A stretch of DNA of 64,000 nucleotides from Tipula vernalis (GCA_958295665.1 OY282560.1:207374420-207438419), one strand, 5' to 3'; shown: positions 12,731-25,200, counted from the stretch's first letter. Numbers and translations are program-made. The notes: a model not told the origin generated them from the letters alone.

Positions 12731-13139
12731 AATTTAGAATATTTAAGACTGTTGACAAAAAACTTGGTTGCTCGAAACTAGTCCGTGTATATGTAAAAAT
12801 ATATAAAATTTTAAATTATCACTTTAAGAAGAAAAAATATTCATTGTTTTATTTCATTTTATTTTTATAAAATTTTTATTAAATTAATCAGTTGAGACAT
12901 AAAACGGCTTTATCCTCCGGATCACGATTATAATTCCAAATGCTTTTAATTACAATGGAATTAACGTGTGTCTTTTATGAATTTAATCAAAGATTGCTAT
13001 TATGATTATACAAAGCCATAGTCTAAAAAACGAAGCTTTTATAAACGAATTAGAAACTAGAAGAAAACCAAACTTTTCATATAAAACATATGGGAAATCA
13101 CTTTTTGTCCTAAGACAAATTTTCAAATGAAAACGCTGC

Positions 13140-15650
13140 AAAAATCCTTTTTTGATTACAATTTTATTTTACAATTTAGTTTTTATTAATTTTTTAAAAG
13201 AACATTTAGAAATATTAAAATCAAACACATCAAAACTACAATTAAATTGTCGACAAATCGCCGGGACCGGAGCATTATGTGCGTAATTAGATTTAAATGT
13301 CGGCAAATATATAAAATTCCTAATCCGAGTAGGTTTACAGGGCACATTAATATCAATCTTTGCAAGTAGTTTAGGGAAGTCAATCGAACTGTTAAGCAGA
13401 TAAGCGATGAATGTTGAAGCAGCACATCTACGTCTTACAAGCAATGAATCCAAATCAGCAATTCTACAGCGGTCCCCGTAGGATGGCAAATTCTTTTTAT
13501 TCAGTCACATTGGAAGGTTCGGATCAAATGGCCGATTCAATTTATGAAGATAGTAAATAATAAATTGTTTCTGTATTCGTTCAATTCTATCGATATAAAT
13601 ATTGTAAGCAGGATCCCAAATAATCGACGCGTATTCCAAATTAGATCGAACAATGGAACAATACAAAGTTTTAATTGATTGTGGATTACGAAAATCTTTA
13701 TTACTGCTATTAAATTAATATGGTCTCGGAAATTCAATTGATGGTCCAGGACAACACCCAAATCTTTAAATGTCATAACTCGTTCTAGCTGGTGATTACC
13801 AATAAGATATTGATGAAGAATAACTGCTTTTTTCCTGGAGAAGCTCATAATCTTGCACTTTTCCAAATTTAAGTTCAATTTATTCATAACTGACCATTTA
13901 TACAGCAAATCAAGATCACTATGCATTTCATTACATTGTTGCGGGCTACATACACTTTTTGATATTTTCAAGTCATCTGCATATAATTCACAGTCGCAGT
14001 ACTGAAACAAAGAAGCAATTTCGTTGATGAAGACATTAAATAATACAGGTCCTAGGTGGGAGCCCTGAGGCACTTCAGAATGAACTTCAATCATCTTAGA
14101 TGTAAACCCGTTAATTTGAACTACCTGCTTCCGATCACGCAGATACGATCCAATCCAATCCAAAAACAATTTACTCACTCCAAATCTGTTCAGTTTGGCA
14201 AGAAGTAACTCAAACATAGGTGAGTCAAATGCTTTCGCAAAATCAGTGAAAACCACATCAAGCTGATATTTAGAGTCAAAGAAAGGCACTGAATACTTTA
14301 GATGTTAAACTTAAAAGATTTGTAGTGGTAGAACGATGCCTGACGAATCCATGTTGTTGAAGTGATAGTAAACGTTTAACATTAAAATACAAATAATTAG
14401 AAATAATAAGCTCAAATAATTTTGGAATTGATGATAATATAGATATGATACGATAATTTTTAATGTTGCTCCGTTTTCCGGATTTAAAAATGGGAATTAT
14501 AATTGACTTTTTCCATACCAACGGAAATACACCACTCTTCAGAGACGCATTAAATCTCAGAGATAGTGGTAATAATAGCGAGCTGTTAAGATCTTAAGTA
14601 TTTTTGCAGGTATGTTATCAAAACCACATCCCGATTTCATCTTGGATGTACCAAGGCTGACATCTTTTACTGAAATATAAGGTGTTCCAATTAAATTTTG
14701 ATGATGCGAACTACGAGTCCTAATGAAATATCAATAGCATTATCATTGTATTTTTGATAGAGTGATTGGAAAAATTCAACAAATAATTCACATATGTCCT
14801 CAGCATTACAGGCAGTTACATCATTTAACGACATCATTTGTGAATAATCAGAACATTTTCTTTTGACATCAACAAAAGGCCAAAATAGTTTTGGGTTTGA
14901 AATTAAATTATTTTCCAGCCGTGAAATATAGTTCCTATAGGCTCGGCGTTGTTCCTTATCAAATTCCCGGCGTAGTTGTAGAAAAGTATTTAGACAATCC
15001 AAGTTATCACCAAATTCTTTGGCAAATGTGTGTGCCTTATTCTTCTTGTTTCTTAAACTGACCAAATTGTTGTCAAACCATGGAGGATGCGGTTATTCTT
15101 ACGTTCATAGCATTTAGGTACATGTGCAGACCGGCAATATCAGCCTTATTAAAATTGTAATTTAACCTTGGTTGTGCATTGTTGATGAATTTACAAAACA
15201 GCTCCTGGCAGTCAAAGTTAATTTCCAATCCACTGTGGTGGATAGTAACCAATCCACAATTAGGATCATTCAATAAAACTAGATCCAGAATTCTACCATT
15301 CAAGTTAGCAACTTAACAAATTTGATGTAAATATAAAGACAACATGGCATCAATAAAAATCTGTTCCACAGCACTCGAAACATTGGATGGAAAAACAGAA
15401 GCAGCTTCATCATCATTAGTACACCAACATAAACCCGGAAGATTGAAGTCACCCAATACAAATATGGTGTCATGTGCGTTACACTGTGATACAAAATAAT
15501 AAATATCTGCACAGTGTAAGCTATAAACCTCAGCAGAGCTTAGAGTTGGGACGTATGCAGCATATACGAGTAAATATAATGATTTCACTGTCCAAGATAA
15601 TTTCACAGCAACATATTCCACAGTAATATTCGGACATACTACATCACAGT
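13140..15650 (-). pseudogene. Decayed non-LTR retrotransposon (CR1/Daphne-like LINE)
   Basis: The 5'-truncated ORF2 is readable in six pieces. An endonuclease part carries LGDFNLPGLCW (15621-15313), followed by a linker (15303-14691). The RT starts at 14521 with KKSIIIPIFKSGKRSNIKNYR and LFELIISNYL. The RT core (14289-13537) has VVFTDFAKAFD, VPQGSHLGPVLF and the catalytic ELYADDLKIS. The C-terminal domain (13489-13169) reads LPSY-like DRCRIADLDSLLVRRR. Frame changes at about 15303, 15065, 14521 and 13500 make it dead. The C-terminal RxxxxLxSLxxRR motif is typical of the CR1/Daphne/Jockey group; the clade is not settled. Confidence 0.85.
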
Positions 15651-15997
15651 TTATAATTGAATAAGGAAAATTTTAAAAGAACCACTCAAATAACTCCCAG
15701 GTGAAGGCCTAAATCAAAAAAAGTGTATATCCAAAAGTTGGAAAAGTTCTAGGGGAAATTCAAATGATGATCTTCAATTTCACCTTGGGGTTGAATTTCA
15801 AGGTCGTTTCAATAATTGGCCGTGTGATAATTTTGTGATTAAATAATTTTTTTTCGTATTGGACACTGGATTGTGAATAAAACAAAACACCAGTTTGACA
15901 CAAACGAATTCATTGTGTACCAATGGTCCTTCCTGGAATATTGATATTTCATCCATTCGCCCGACACTCGCAGATCCCGCCACTTCTTACCCAATAT

Positions 15998-16545
15998 CTA
16001 ATTAACCTGATGCTCATTGGTTTCCTCCACAACTATTTCTGACTTCGGTGGCAGCTCTGCGCGATGGCTGGCTGTTATTCGCCTTACTGTGTCATTCATA
16101 CCGTTTAATTTAAGTGGTAGCTCGGTACTCAATATTCCTCGTCCAAAATCCAAGACGAAGCCATTCACCTTAAAGAAGTCCATTCCCAAAATGATTTCGT
16201 CCACAATATCCGCGATCAGAATTTCGTGTAGGAAGAGAGTTTCACCGATCCGGATGTTCACGATCTTTTTCCATTTTCCATCTCCATTTGCCATTCTTAA
16301 TTTTAGCCTATCAGCCAGCTGCACAGTTCCTTTGATCAAGTCTTCCGGACAATCCTGTGACTTGCTCCAGTATCTAGCGTAATGATACACTTTTTCCCAT
16401 CAACATCGCCCTTGATTGTTAGGATGCTACTGCCTCGTGCTACACTCGTAACAGGGATGACTTCTAAGGTGCAACCAGAAGGCGAAGCCAGCTTCTGCTC
16501 CTTCAAACTGACTCGTAATCTTTCCACCTTTCCGATTGTTGCCAT
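15998..16545 (-). pseudogene. Gypsy-type aspartic protease remnant (second copy)
   Basis: Two overlapping frames read VARGSSILTIKGDVDGKKCI, then TLDTGASHRIV (active-site DTGAS), then a frameshift at about 16380. They continue as LADRLKLRMANGDGKWKKIV, LIADIVDEIILGMDFFKVNG and DFGRGIL. This matches the protease at 730-1150 block by block, so the two copies are one family. The shift just after the active site breaks it. Confidence 0.75.
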
Positions 16546-16742
16546 TTGTTCAACCGATGCCTGCTCTCCTCTGGGTGCCCTTTCTATAGAAGTTGCTGAT
16601 CTTTTTCGTTTCTCTGTTGCTTCCCAACAATCTTGTGATATGTGGCAACTCTTATTACATACCCAACATCTTAGTTCGCTGTTTAAGAATTTTGTCCGGA
16701 CTGTTCAACGCTCGCCTGAATAAAAGGTGGCGATCTTCTCCC

Positions 16743-17557
16743 TCATTGTATTATTTTCCGATAGTTCCTTAAGATGTGACCCAACTTATCACGTTCCCAC
16801 TCGATGTTCCCGTTGGTGTCTGAATTCATAAGGCGCCTAAATAAAGATGATCTGGTGATAGTATGCACAGCCTCGATCGTTAACGCAAAAGCAACGGTTT
16901 CCTCAAAGGTCGGTTTAGGTGACAACATCACCGCTTTGTGTGTCTCTGGATTTCGAACACCACTAATGAATGAGTCAATTTAAGCCTTACATTTTGGTAG
17001 CAGTTTTTCAGTTCCATGAGAGAGATTTCCCACTTATGGTCACTGACGTACTTCCGATCTAGCGCCCTAATATTCCGGAATGGTTTGTAAAGCCTCTGCT
17101 GTTTCGCCGCTCAAATAGTTTTGATTGACCGCCGTCTCCAATTGAAATTGGAAAATGCCGAAAGATGTTGTTCTTCGAAGTTTGGTGACATTAACTTGAT
17201 TGATTGAACGGCCACTTGTGTCGTTGTTCCAGTTGCTCTGATATCAGTTAATTCTTTCTCGAGACGTTGAAATTTCTCTTCAACAAGTTGGACCTTCGTT
17301 TGTAACTTTTGTTGAACCTGCTGAACCTCCGTTTTTACAAATTGAACTTCCGTTGGCAATTTCTCTATTTCGCCATGGACTTTTGTAGACAGTTCTAAAA
17401 TTTTTTCGTCCATTTTCTTTTGGCCTTCATCAATTTCCCCCATCTGTCGCTCCATAATTTGGATTGGTTGTTTAATTTCGCCCATTTGTTGGTTCATTGT
17501 GTGGTTTGACTGCTCTGCTTGCTGCGCTATCTGATTTGTCTTTGTTTTATTATTCAC
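16743..17557 (-). pseudogene. Gypsy-type gag remnant with long coiled coil (second copy)
   Basis: Starts at an ATG at 17557 and reads a heptad-rich N-terminal region of about 120 residues (NHTMNQQMGEIKQ, QVQQKLQTKVQLVEEK, RLEKELTDIRATGTTTQ). It then reaches the gag core SIKLMSPNFEE, where the frame breaks near 17150. Later fragments include a damaged knuckle region at 16931-16743 (WERDKLGHILRNYRKI, zinc Cys residues lost). The coiled coil is longer and cleaner than in the copy at 1180-2165. Confidence 0.7.
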
Positions 17558-17970
17558 AAAATCACAATCCCACCTCTGTTACCAATTGTTATGTTTTTGC
17601 CTTCTCAATTAAGGTTCGTATCACTGGATTTTGAATAAAACAAAACACTTCAGTCTTCAAACAAATTTATTTATTTAACACCAAAAATTAGTTCAACACA
17701 ATTTATTAATAATAATTTACAAAATCACTTTTGTAAATTGCAGTCTGCATCACTTTTGCACTTACTCAAACCAAAACTTCTACAAATTTCATGACTTTCC
17801 AAGTAAGAATAGTGTAGACACATTTACAACAGTTTTATCATAGAAAATCCCATTTAATTACAGTAATCTTTTCGCTATTTAAATAACTTATTCTATTCTA
17901 CTATTCTACTTTAGGTGTTACCGTAATACTACCCCTCACCAAAGCCGGCTCGTCCCGAACAGAATTAAAA

Positions 17971-18248
17971 TCATCTTCTCTGTATAGGACCAGCCTCTCT
18001 AAATGCACCACTTTCCGCCACAACCGATGGTTGCTCTCCTCTGGGTGCTCTTTTCAGTTCCATGTGATAGATTTCCCGTTTATGGTCATTGCCGTAGCTC
18101 CGATCTAGCGCCTTCATAATTTCGAGATAACTGTTGCACTCTTGTTCCGGAATGGTTTGTAAAGCCTCTGCTGCTTCGTCTTTGATAGCCACTATTAACG
18201 CCGCTATGCGATGTTCATTGTTCCAATGATTTTGATTGGCCGCCGGTT
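17971..18248 (-). pseudogene. Gypsy-type gag fragment (third copy)
   Basis: Reads AIKDEAAEALQTIPEQE, SYLEIMKALDRSYGNDHKRE and IYHMELKRAPRG, aligning with the gag core at 1630-1983. It lies outside the LTR-like block of the neighbouring element and breaks abruptly at about 18248, where the Transib-like reading begins on the other strand. It is therefore a separate insertion remnant. Confidence 0.65.
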
Positions 18249-20035
18249 CAATAACCCAGTTAAATACAGACCGGGAGCAGCGTTGGCATTATTTTTAGAA
18301 TTGGGACTATCTAAAGAAAATTATAATACTCTTAGGACATTACTGAAAGACCACAATATCAATGTCCTACCAAGGTATAATGAAATAATAGTGGCTAAGG
18401 ATGAGTGTGTTCCAGAGGATTTAACCGTTATAGAAACATCATCCGAGGTAAAATTGAAAACGCTTTTAGATCACGCAGCAAAGCGTATCTTAAAAATGCA
18501 AAGTGAAGATTTTATCAAAGGTTTAACAAACGTCTAGTTTAACTTATTCAGCAAGTGGGGCTGTGATGAATCATCAGGACAAGTCGAATATAAGCAGAAC
18601 ATGAGTACATCGCCAGAAGCATCAGATTCGTATATGTTTATGTTTTCAATCGTACCTCTAAGGTTGCAATATCAAAATCAAACTATTGGGCAAGAAATCT
18701 GGAGAGACAGTCGACCAAATTCGGTTTAGATTTATAGACCTTTGAAATTTAATTATGCGAAAGAAACGAAAAGTGTTATTAATCAAACAGTGGATGTAAT
18801 AAGAGATAAACTTGGAACATCGGTACCGACTAAATATACGATACCATATACGGCAGGGAAATATTTATGGAACACAAATTATTTTTAACAAGTTCTACGA
18901 AACCGCGTTCTTTGTGCAAAGCAACTTCAAAGTACAAAACTTGCACCAGATGAAGAATTTTGCCAAATTGGGGTTTCGCCACTACATGCCCGAATTCCTT
19001 ATAAGGAGTTTATATTAAAGTTGCATATGATCTTGTAGTGTACGGAATTACAAATCGTTATTTGTTGAGAAAATGTCAATGTTAAAAAATATAGAAAAAA
19101 CTACTCATCGGGTAACACGTATTCGATGTTATCTTTGTTAATAAAAAAATGATTATTACCAAAGAATACTTTTCCTTGTTAACACAAAAAAAACCGGACG
19201 CCATTTTTTTTGGTAGTCATTTTAGTGTTGTATAAAAATATAAAATTATCATTTTTTTTGTAATAACTAACTTGTAAACGAATTTGTTGTTTTAAAATAA
19301 ATAAACCTTGTAAAACTAAAATAATTCTTATGTCGTGGGTTTAGTGAAAACGGCAAATCGAAAAAAGCATTGTAGCAAACTCTGTTTTCGTCCACACACA
19401 TTGTCGCACATGCGTTTCATTTAATGTTGGTGTATATTCGGTCAATCGCTGTGAATCAAAAGCGAATCTATACGCATACGTCATCGATTTCGCACATATC
19501 ACGTGTTAATCTACGCTAAACAATATCTATCCCGGAACGTCTCAAAAATCAATTGGAGTCAGATTTAAAGAAATTATATGGTCATAAACACGAGGAATAA
19601 GTTGGAACAACAATCAGTGAAGCGCTCCAAATTGTACACCACGCTACTGCGTGTTCCACCTCGCATCACCAACCATAATCTCAATTAAATAAAAAAAACA
19701 CTAAAGTTCGGAATAATAAAATGGAAAGAAGAAAGCTTTTTGATGATCTAAAAATAATGGGAAATATTACCGGCTTCAATCGTGATGTAATAACTAAATT
19801 TAAAATAATTTTAAATCTTCTTTCATATAGTCATTGAATAAACGAAGACAAATTTTGGCAACCTACAGAAGCAACACTGACACTTTTACAAACAGAATAT
19901 AAAAATAGAGAACCAACTTCTACCGTATACAAGATGCTTTGTCATGGGAAGCAAATAATTAAGCATCATATTTTGCCAATTGCTGAATTATCTGAAAATC
20001 TAAGGAACAGTTCAAAAGAAAATATTTCGATTTTT
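18249..20035 (+). pseudogene. Transib-like (RAG1-core-related) transposase remnant
   Basis: One frame from 18249 reads AALALFLELGLSKENYNTLR, IETSSEVKLKTLLDHAAKRI, a stop at 18535, then FSKWGCDESSGQVEYKQ. The Asp of WGCD (18565-18567) is where Transib transposases have their first catalytic Asp. IWRDSRPNS, a stop at 18727 and RPLKFNYAKETKSVI follow. In another frame near 18950-19015: IGVSPLHARIPYKEFILKL. After a gap, 19721-20035 reads DDLKIMGNITGFNRDVI, a stop at 19835, then VYKMLCHGKQIIKHHILPI and AELSEN, the expected neighbourhood of the catalytic Glu. The family call is from remembered Transib motifs. Multiple stops make it dead. Confidence 0.6.
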
Positions 20036-20586
20036 TTTTTCTGTCACATTTGTTTTTCCTATATTGTTGTTTCTCTACACATATATTCACCCCCAATTTT
20101 CGATTATTGCTAACTAATTTTATTTCAATTTATAATTTTTTTTAAATTAATTTAAATTTGTGGAATTATATCTGTGGTCTGCCAGGTTCAGTAGCACCAT
20201 GCTTCTTACCCAAATTTCTAGGGTCAACTTTTCGAATATTTTGTTAGATTTGCATTATTCCATTTGCTTTACCTGCTAATGTCTGATCTGTTAAAACGCC
20301 TACCCACTTATTTTATTAGTTAGCGCTCACTAAATACATTGGAATAGTCAAAATAGCTCGCCACTACAAAAATGTTGAGCAACGCTGACACTTAAGTTTA
20401 GAGTCGTGTTTTGCTTCATATGTAAAATTATTGGTTCGTTTTCACTTCTATTTTATAAAATTAGTACGTGCGACATGCTTTTCTTCACATTTTGATTTGA
20501 TTTTGATAGGTAGGCTTTTGAGGATACAAATTATAAGAGATTTTCAAAGTTTTGCTTATTGCTTTGAGTTGCAATAAGTTAAAAAT

Positions 20587-20934
20587 GTTGTAACAGAGGA
20601 CGAAATTTTCCAGAACTTTAAAGATGTTTTAAGGTTACCAGATTATTTAAGTTTTATCGAGATTGTTGAGGATTCCGATTTTAGTTTTATGCAACTTGAG
20701 GAACTATTGGAGAACTGATTTTGTGTTGCATAATGGTCCGTGATGATCAATGATGAAGTTGAGTGCACATTGTTATATTATTCAAGCCTTCCGATGACTC
20801 GCTCTTTGAAGGTCATCAAAGAATGTTCTCCTGGTTTTATGAAATTCCTAATGCAGAAAAGTTCAGGTGAGGTTTTGAAGATTAATGACGGGTATTCGAA
20901 TAGAATCTTAATGTTTGGTTCTTCCGATTTATAA
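20587..20934 (+). pseudogene. Possible decayed coding fragment, unrecognised
   Basis: A 116-codon stretch in a single frame with two internal stops (20719 and 20734). It reads VTEDEIFQNFKDVLRLPDY, FIEIVEDSDFSFMQLEELLE, then KVIKECSPGFMKFLMQ. The acidic, helical composition and the frame kept across two stops hint at an old transposon ORF. It could be chance. Confidence 0.25.
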
Positions 20935-21946
20935 ATGACCAACTTTATGAGAAAACTTCCGATTTATAAATGAACTACACACTAAAAACACAACTGTGGT
21001 AGTGAAATATTGAGCTGTTCGACCAAGCTCAAAATTGTAGCGCCGTATGTTAATGACTTGCCTGCTACAAAGTAACTCCAATTTTATTTGCACCGATTCA
21101 ATTAATTTAAATTTTGTTTTGCACTTATTTGCTCGCTTAAGAAACAGTAGTAAAATTAACACCCTTTTGTTCTGATTTCTAATTTTTATTAATTTTCGAC
21201 ATTTTTTATTTTTATCTTCACTACACGAATACTCAAGCCAGACAGGCTTTTAACATGAAAACTATTCTTCCTTTTTCAAAACGGCGCACAAGTCAAATGC
21301 GTTATTACGTGCGAAGTATTCGTCAAGTCACTAATTTTCATCTTGCAACTCGTCTTTACAAATGGTAAAAAAGTTATTTCTCATAATGAAATCTACTATA
21401 ATTATTTTGACATTAAGCCGTAATGTCAAATTTCTAATAATATTTACATCAACTATGAATTAAGGTAAGTAAATTTACATTATTCAATAACTACAACTAT
21501 TATTTACTAAAATTGCTTTTTTTACAGGTATCTTATGTTATTTTATGAATACGTCGATCTTCAATTGTGTTAATTAGATAAGTATTTTGATTTAAGACCG
21601 ATTTCTTGTGTAACCATTTTTTCTTCTATTTTTAGGATCGCTCTGCTTTCAACAACAATTTTTTATTCTTCAGCAAATATACATCAGTCTAAACAGGTAG
21701 CGTTAGAGAATATCTTTATGTAGTAAGGGAATCGATTATATGAGCCAAAAGACACTGCACCAAAAGAAATAATTTAGGTGGGAGTCTGGTTGGAATTCAA
21801 TATTGTAATCGATTTATATAATAAATGTAAGCGTGGTTTGTCCTTGCGTGCCACCATAACTCCGCAACCCTCATGGTGTTATATGGTATGGTAGCCCTCC
21901 ATCCTCCATCCATAACGAAGGATTCCGAGATATGACTGTTGTATGT
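20935..21946. other. Noncoding stretch, nothing recognised
   Basis: About 1 kb of AT-rich intronic sequence with no coding, tRNA or repeat signal I can support. Confidence 0.5.
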
Positions 21947-22175
21947 TTCAGAATGTTTTAAAATGTCCCAGAAGGGTTTGGCCCTGGCAAAGGACTTCCT
22001 TTTCTGGAATGTTCGAGAATGTTCTAGAATGTTCCAGACGGTTCTGGACCCTCGAAGGGACTCCCTGTTCGTCAGAACATTCCCAAATGTTCTGAAAGGT
22101 TCCAGAATATTCCCAGAATATTCTTGTTCGAGAATATTCGAGAAAGTTGTAGAATGTTCCAGAATATTATATTTC
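21947..22175. repeat. Array of phased heat-shock-element-like pentamers
   Basis: From 22002 to 22034 the sequence alternates TTC and GAA every 5 bp without a break: TTC, GAA, TTC, GAA, TTC, GAA, TTC. This is the nGAAnnTTCn grammar of heat-shock-factor sites; a looser continuation runs to 22047. A second dense cluster lies at 22100-22170 (GAATATTC, TTCGAGAATATTCGAGAA, GAATGTTCCAGAA). The region also looks like two diverged copies of a roughly 65-bp unit (start words CCAGAAGGG and CCAGACGGT). HSF binding is inference; it may equally be a self-complementary 10-bp satellite. Confidence 0.7.
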
Positions 22176-22329
22176 AATTCAAAATAGAAAGAAATTTAAG
22201 TTCAAAATTAAAAGGCAACTCAATCAAAATAGTTTTAGATCGAAATACCTTTTCGAGAATGAAAGGAACAGAAGGAAGTACAATCAATAAACTAAACAGG
22301 CATTCAAGTGAGCACTTTTTTGACTGGGA

Positions 22330-23700
22330 CTGTTTTTGGATTTAAGCTGAAATACCAGTCAAACAACTAAAAAGGAATTCCAGACAAAATTATTCTCCGG
22401 GAATACAGTCAAAAACAATTCAGTCAAAAAACGAAACGCTTTTCAGTCATAAAATTTCTCATACAAATATTATGACTAAAACTCCTTTTAAAAAGGAACT
22501 TCAGCCAAAAAAAAAGGATTTCGGTCAGAAAATAGTTTGACTGAAATGTCCTTTGTGTATTTAGACTGAACAAGCTTCTTGAAAGGCGTTATGGTCAAAA
22601 AGATCTTAGATCTGTACGCCGGTTCAAGGGCCCCAGTCATAAAAAGAAATTAGTTTCGGTCAAAAATTAGAAGGTAACTCAGTCAAAATATTTTTAGTCT
22701 GAAATGCCTTTTCAGAAGGTATTTCAATCAAAAAACTAAAAAGGCATTGAAGTTAAAACTTTTTTTTACTGGGATTCTTTTTCGATTTTTGACTAAAATT
22801 CTTTTCGAAAAGGAGATTCAGTCAAACTATTAAAAAGGAATCCCAGGCAAAATTGTTGTAAAAAGTGAAATTAATGTTATGGTTCGTCCAGGCTATGGGA
22901 ACGTCCGAAACGGTTTTAAAATATTCTGGAAAATGCAGATTTCCAGTATAATATTAAGAATAAATCTCCATTTTCCAGAATATTTGAAAATAAATCTTCC
23001 TTTTACAGATTTTCTGGAAATGGAAGCAAACCTACCGAAAGGTATTACAGTTCAAAAGTATGTGAATGAAGTATCTTTCAAGAAGATTGTTCAGTCCAAA
23101 TAAACAAAAGGTATTACAGTCAAACTGTTTTCTGACCGAACCTCTATTTTTAAAAAAATGTATCACTGAAACTCCTTTCGTTTTTTTGACTGAATTGTTT
23201 TTGACTGTATTTCCGAAGAACAATTTGGCCTGGAATTCGTTTTTGGTTGTTTGACTGAACCTCTTTTTCAAAAAGGTATTTCATCAGTCACAACCATAAA
23301 AAGGATTCCAGTCCAAAAAGTTTTTTGGTTGAACTTCCTTCTGAAAAGGCATTTCAGTCTAAAACTGTTTTGACTGAGTTGCCTTTTAATTTTTAACTAG
23401 AACTCCTTTCTGTTTTTGACTAAACTGCTTTTGACTGATGCCCCAGAGCCAAAGTTTAGGTATACAAAGCATTTCAATCAAAAAAATCAACCAAACAAAA
23501 GGTAATCCAGTCCAAAAATTTGTGACTAAAATTCCTCTAGAGAAGGTTATTCAGTCCAATCCACGAAAGGCATTTCAGTCAAACTGTTTTCTGTCCGAAA
23601 TACCTTTTTTTGGACTAAAGTTCGTTTGTATGGGAAATTTTATGACTGAAATGTTTTTGACTGGAATTTCCGGAGCGGCTACTTCCATGAGCAGTGAAAA
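22330..23700. repeat. Degenerate foldback repeat block (GACTGAAA / TTTCAGTC)
   Basis: About 1.4 kb in which variants of TTTCAGTCAAAA and its complement TTTTGACTGAAAT recur every 20-60 bp. They are usually next to CCTTTT or AAAAGG, so neighbouring words can pair into many small hairpins. Both orientations are interspersed throughout. No open frame is consistent with coding. It directly follows the HSE-like array and ends at the tail of the LINE at 23762. Confidence 0.65.
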
Positions 23701-23761
23701 AAAAAACATTTCAATCCTATGTTTGCGATTAAAGGACAAGTCTATCATAAAGTGTGAATCT

Positions 23762-25200
23762 ATTTATTTATTTATTTAATTATACACAAATAAGGCATAG
23801 CCTTTTTACAATATCCAGGGATATATTCCTATGTGTATTCCAGCAATTACACAGAAAAATAATTAGAACAATAATTAAAATTAAATATAATATAATTAAA
23901 AATACAGAAGAAAAGATTAAGAACAAAAGATAAAACATTAGAAGACGTGATAATGGAAAAAAGAAAAAAAAAGAAAAAACGAATTAATGGAAACGAATTA
24001 TGTGCCAATCAGCCCCTCGAGGTACAGTCCCTTGAAACCACGCAAATTAGATGCTGCCTTTATAGACGGATTCAGACTATTCCAGAGCTTCACTCCATGG
24101 ATAAAGAAAGCACGTTGTCTTAGGCAAATTTAGGCAAATTTAAATTGAAATGATTTAGGCAAATTTAAATTTAATGTCCTCTGTGTCCTCTAGTTCGGAA
24201 CTTTATTTTTAGTCAAACCAAACATCACAGTCAACACCGACAGTTCCAAAAACTGGTTCAAACTTACACCAAATATCTGTTCAGAAAGGTGCTAAATTGG
24301 ATCGCCCATTCGCTTCAAAAATATGTATCTAGCACAATAATTAAAAGCAACATTTAACCTTCGTAGGGACTTCTTGGAACATTGCGAATATATCGAAGAA
24401 CAATATGAAAGTAAAGGTCCCACAAGAGTACGAATGATATGACATTTCACATCACTTGAAATCAATTAAATTTCGCCGTGCTCCACAATTTACCTAAGAT
24501 ACCATAAATTTTACCATATAGGTTATTAACATGGGTTTGGGGATCAACCCCAAACTCTTAATAACGTCACAAATTTCGTCGTCGTAAATTTATACGTTTT
24601 TTGTTAGTTATTAGTATGGCTTGTGACTTCGCAGGATTGATTTGAAGTTTGTGCACTTTGGCCCGTTCTAAAATATTACACAAAGCTTGATTTAGATTAT
24701 TAATCACAGCGTCAACCGAATCAATATCCCCGAAAGAATAGATTTGCAAATCATTCGCAAAAAGGTGATAGCAAATGTTTCCCGTTTGTTTAATTGATTG
24801 ACAAATTTTATTTATGTACAATTAAAACAGAATAGGTCCTAAAATAGATCCTTGAGGAACCCCAGATGTGTCAAAAATGTTGTCGCTAAAGTTGCCATGA
24901 TATTTTACAGATTGTTGTCGCAGATGCAAGTAAGAACCTATAAGTTGACAAGTACTCGTGGAAAAGTTATATTCATAACATAGTTTCGATAACAACATAG
25001 CGTGGTCTACTTTATCAAATGCCTTAGAAAAGTCTAAGAGAATCAAAACTGCAACTTTACCATCTTCAATATTAATAGTAATATCATCAGTAACTTTCAA
25101 CAAGGCAGTTGTAGTACTGTGCTTGGCACGAAATCCAGATTGTAGTTCATCCAATAGGTTATGTTTAGCAATAAAGCCACTGACCTGAGCATGATCAAGA
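23762..25200 (-). pseudogene. 5'-truncated LINE (RT half), CR1/Jockey group
   Basis: The RT runs from 25154 (MDELQSGFRAKHSTTTALLK, ILLDFSKAFDKVDHAML, SGVPQGSILGPILF). It continues at 24821 as YHLFANDLQIYSFGD, where the catalytic YADD is FAND: the first Asp position is kept as Asn in the motif and the second as Asp. A C-terminal word RAFFIHGVKLWNSLNPSIKA is readable near 24120-24050. The 3' tail is a (AAAT)n run at 23762-23780 in the minus sense. A small tandem duplication (TTAGGCAAATTTAAAT) interrupts 24120-24180. Truncated at 25200, where Helitron sequence begins. Confidence 0.8.

Larger units (their letters stand above)
15835..17930 (-). mobile_element. Internally deleted Ty3/gypsy-type element with LTR remnants
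   Basis: Order on the minus strand: an LTR-like block (about 17930-17587), leader, gag coiled coil, gag knuckle region, protease, then a short block at 15905-15840. That last block repeats LTR words (TGTTTTGTTTTATTC and ATCCAGTG in the minus sense). RT, RNase H and integrase are absent, so this is a gag-protease-only remnant. The end of the 5' LTR and the leader read ACATAACAATTGGTAACAGA on the minus strand, a plausible LTR end/primer-binding junction. The outer LTR boundary is not visible. Confidence 0.65.

Noticed and set aside
21797..22187. Open frames of 126 and 82 codons on opposite strands
   Set aside because: They are translations of the self-complementary GAATGTTC repeat (recurring NILEHSRTF), not genes.
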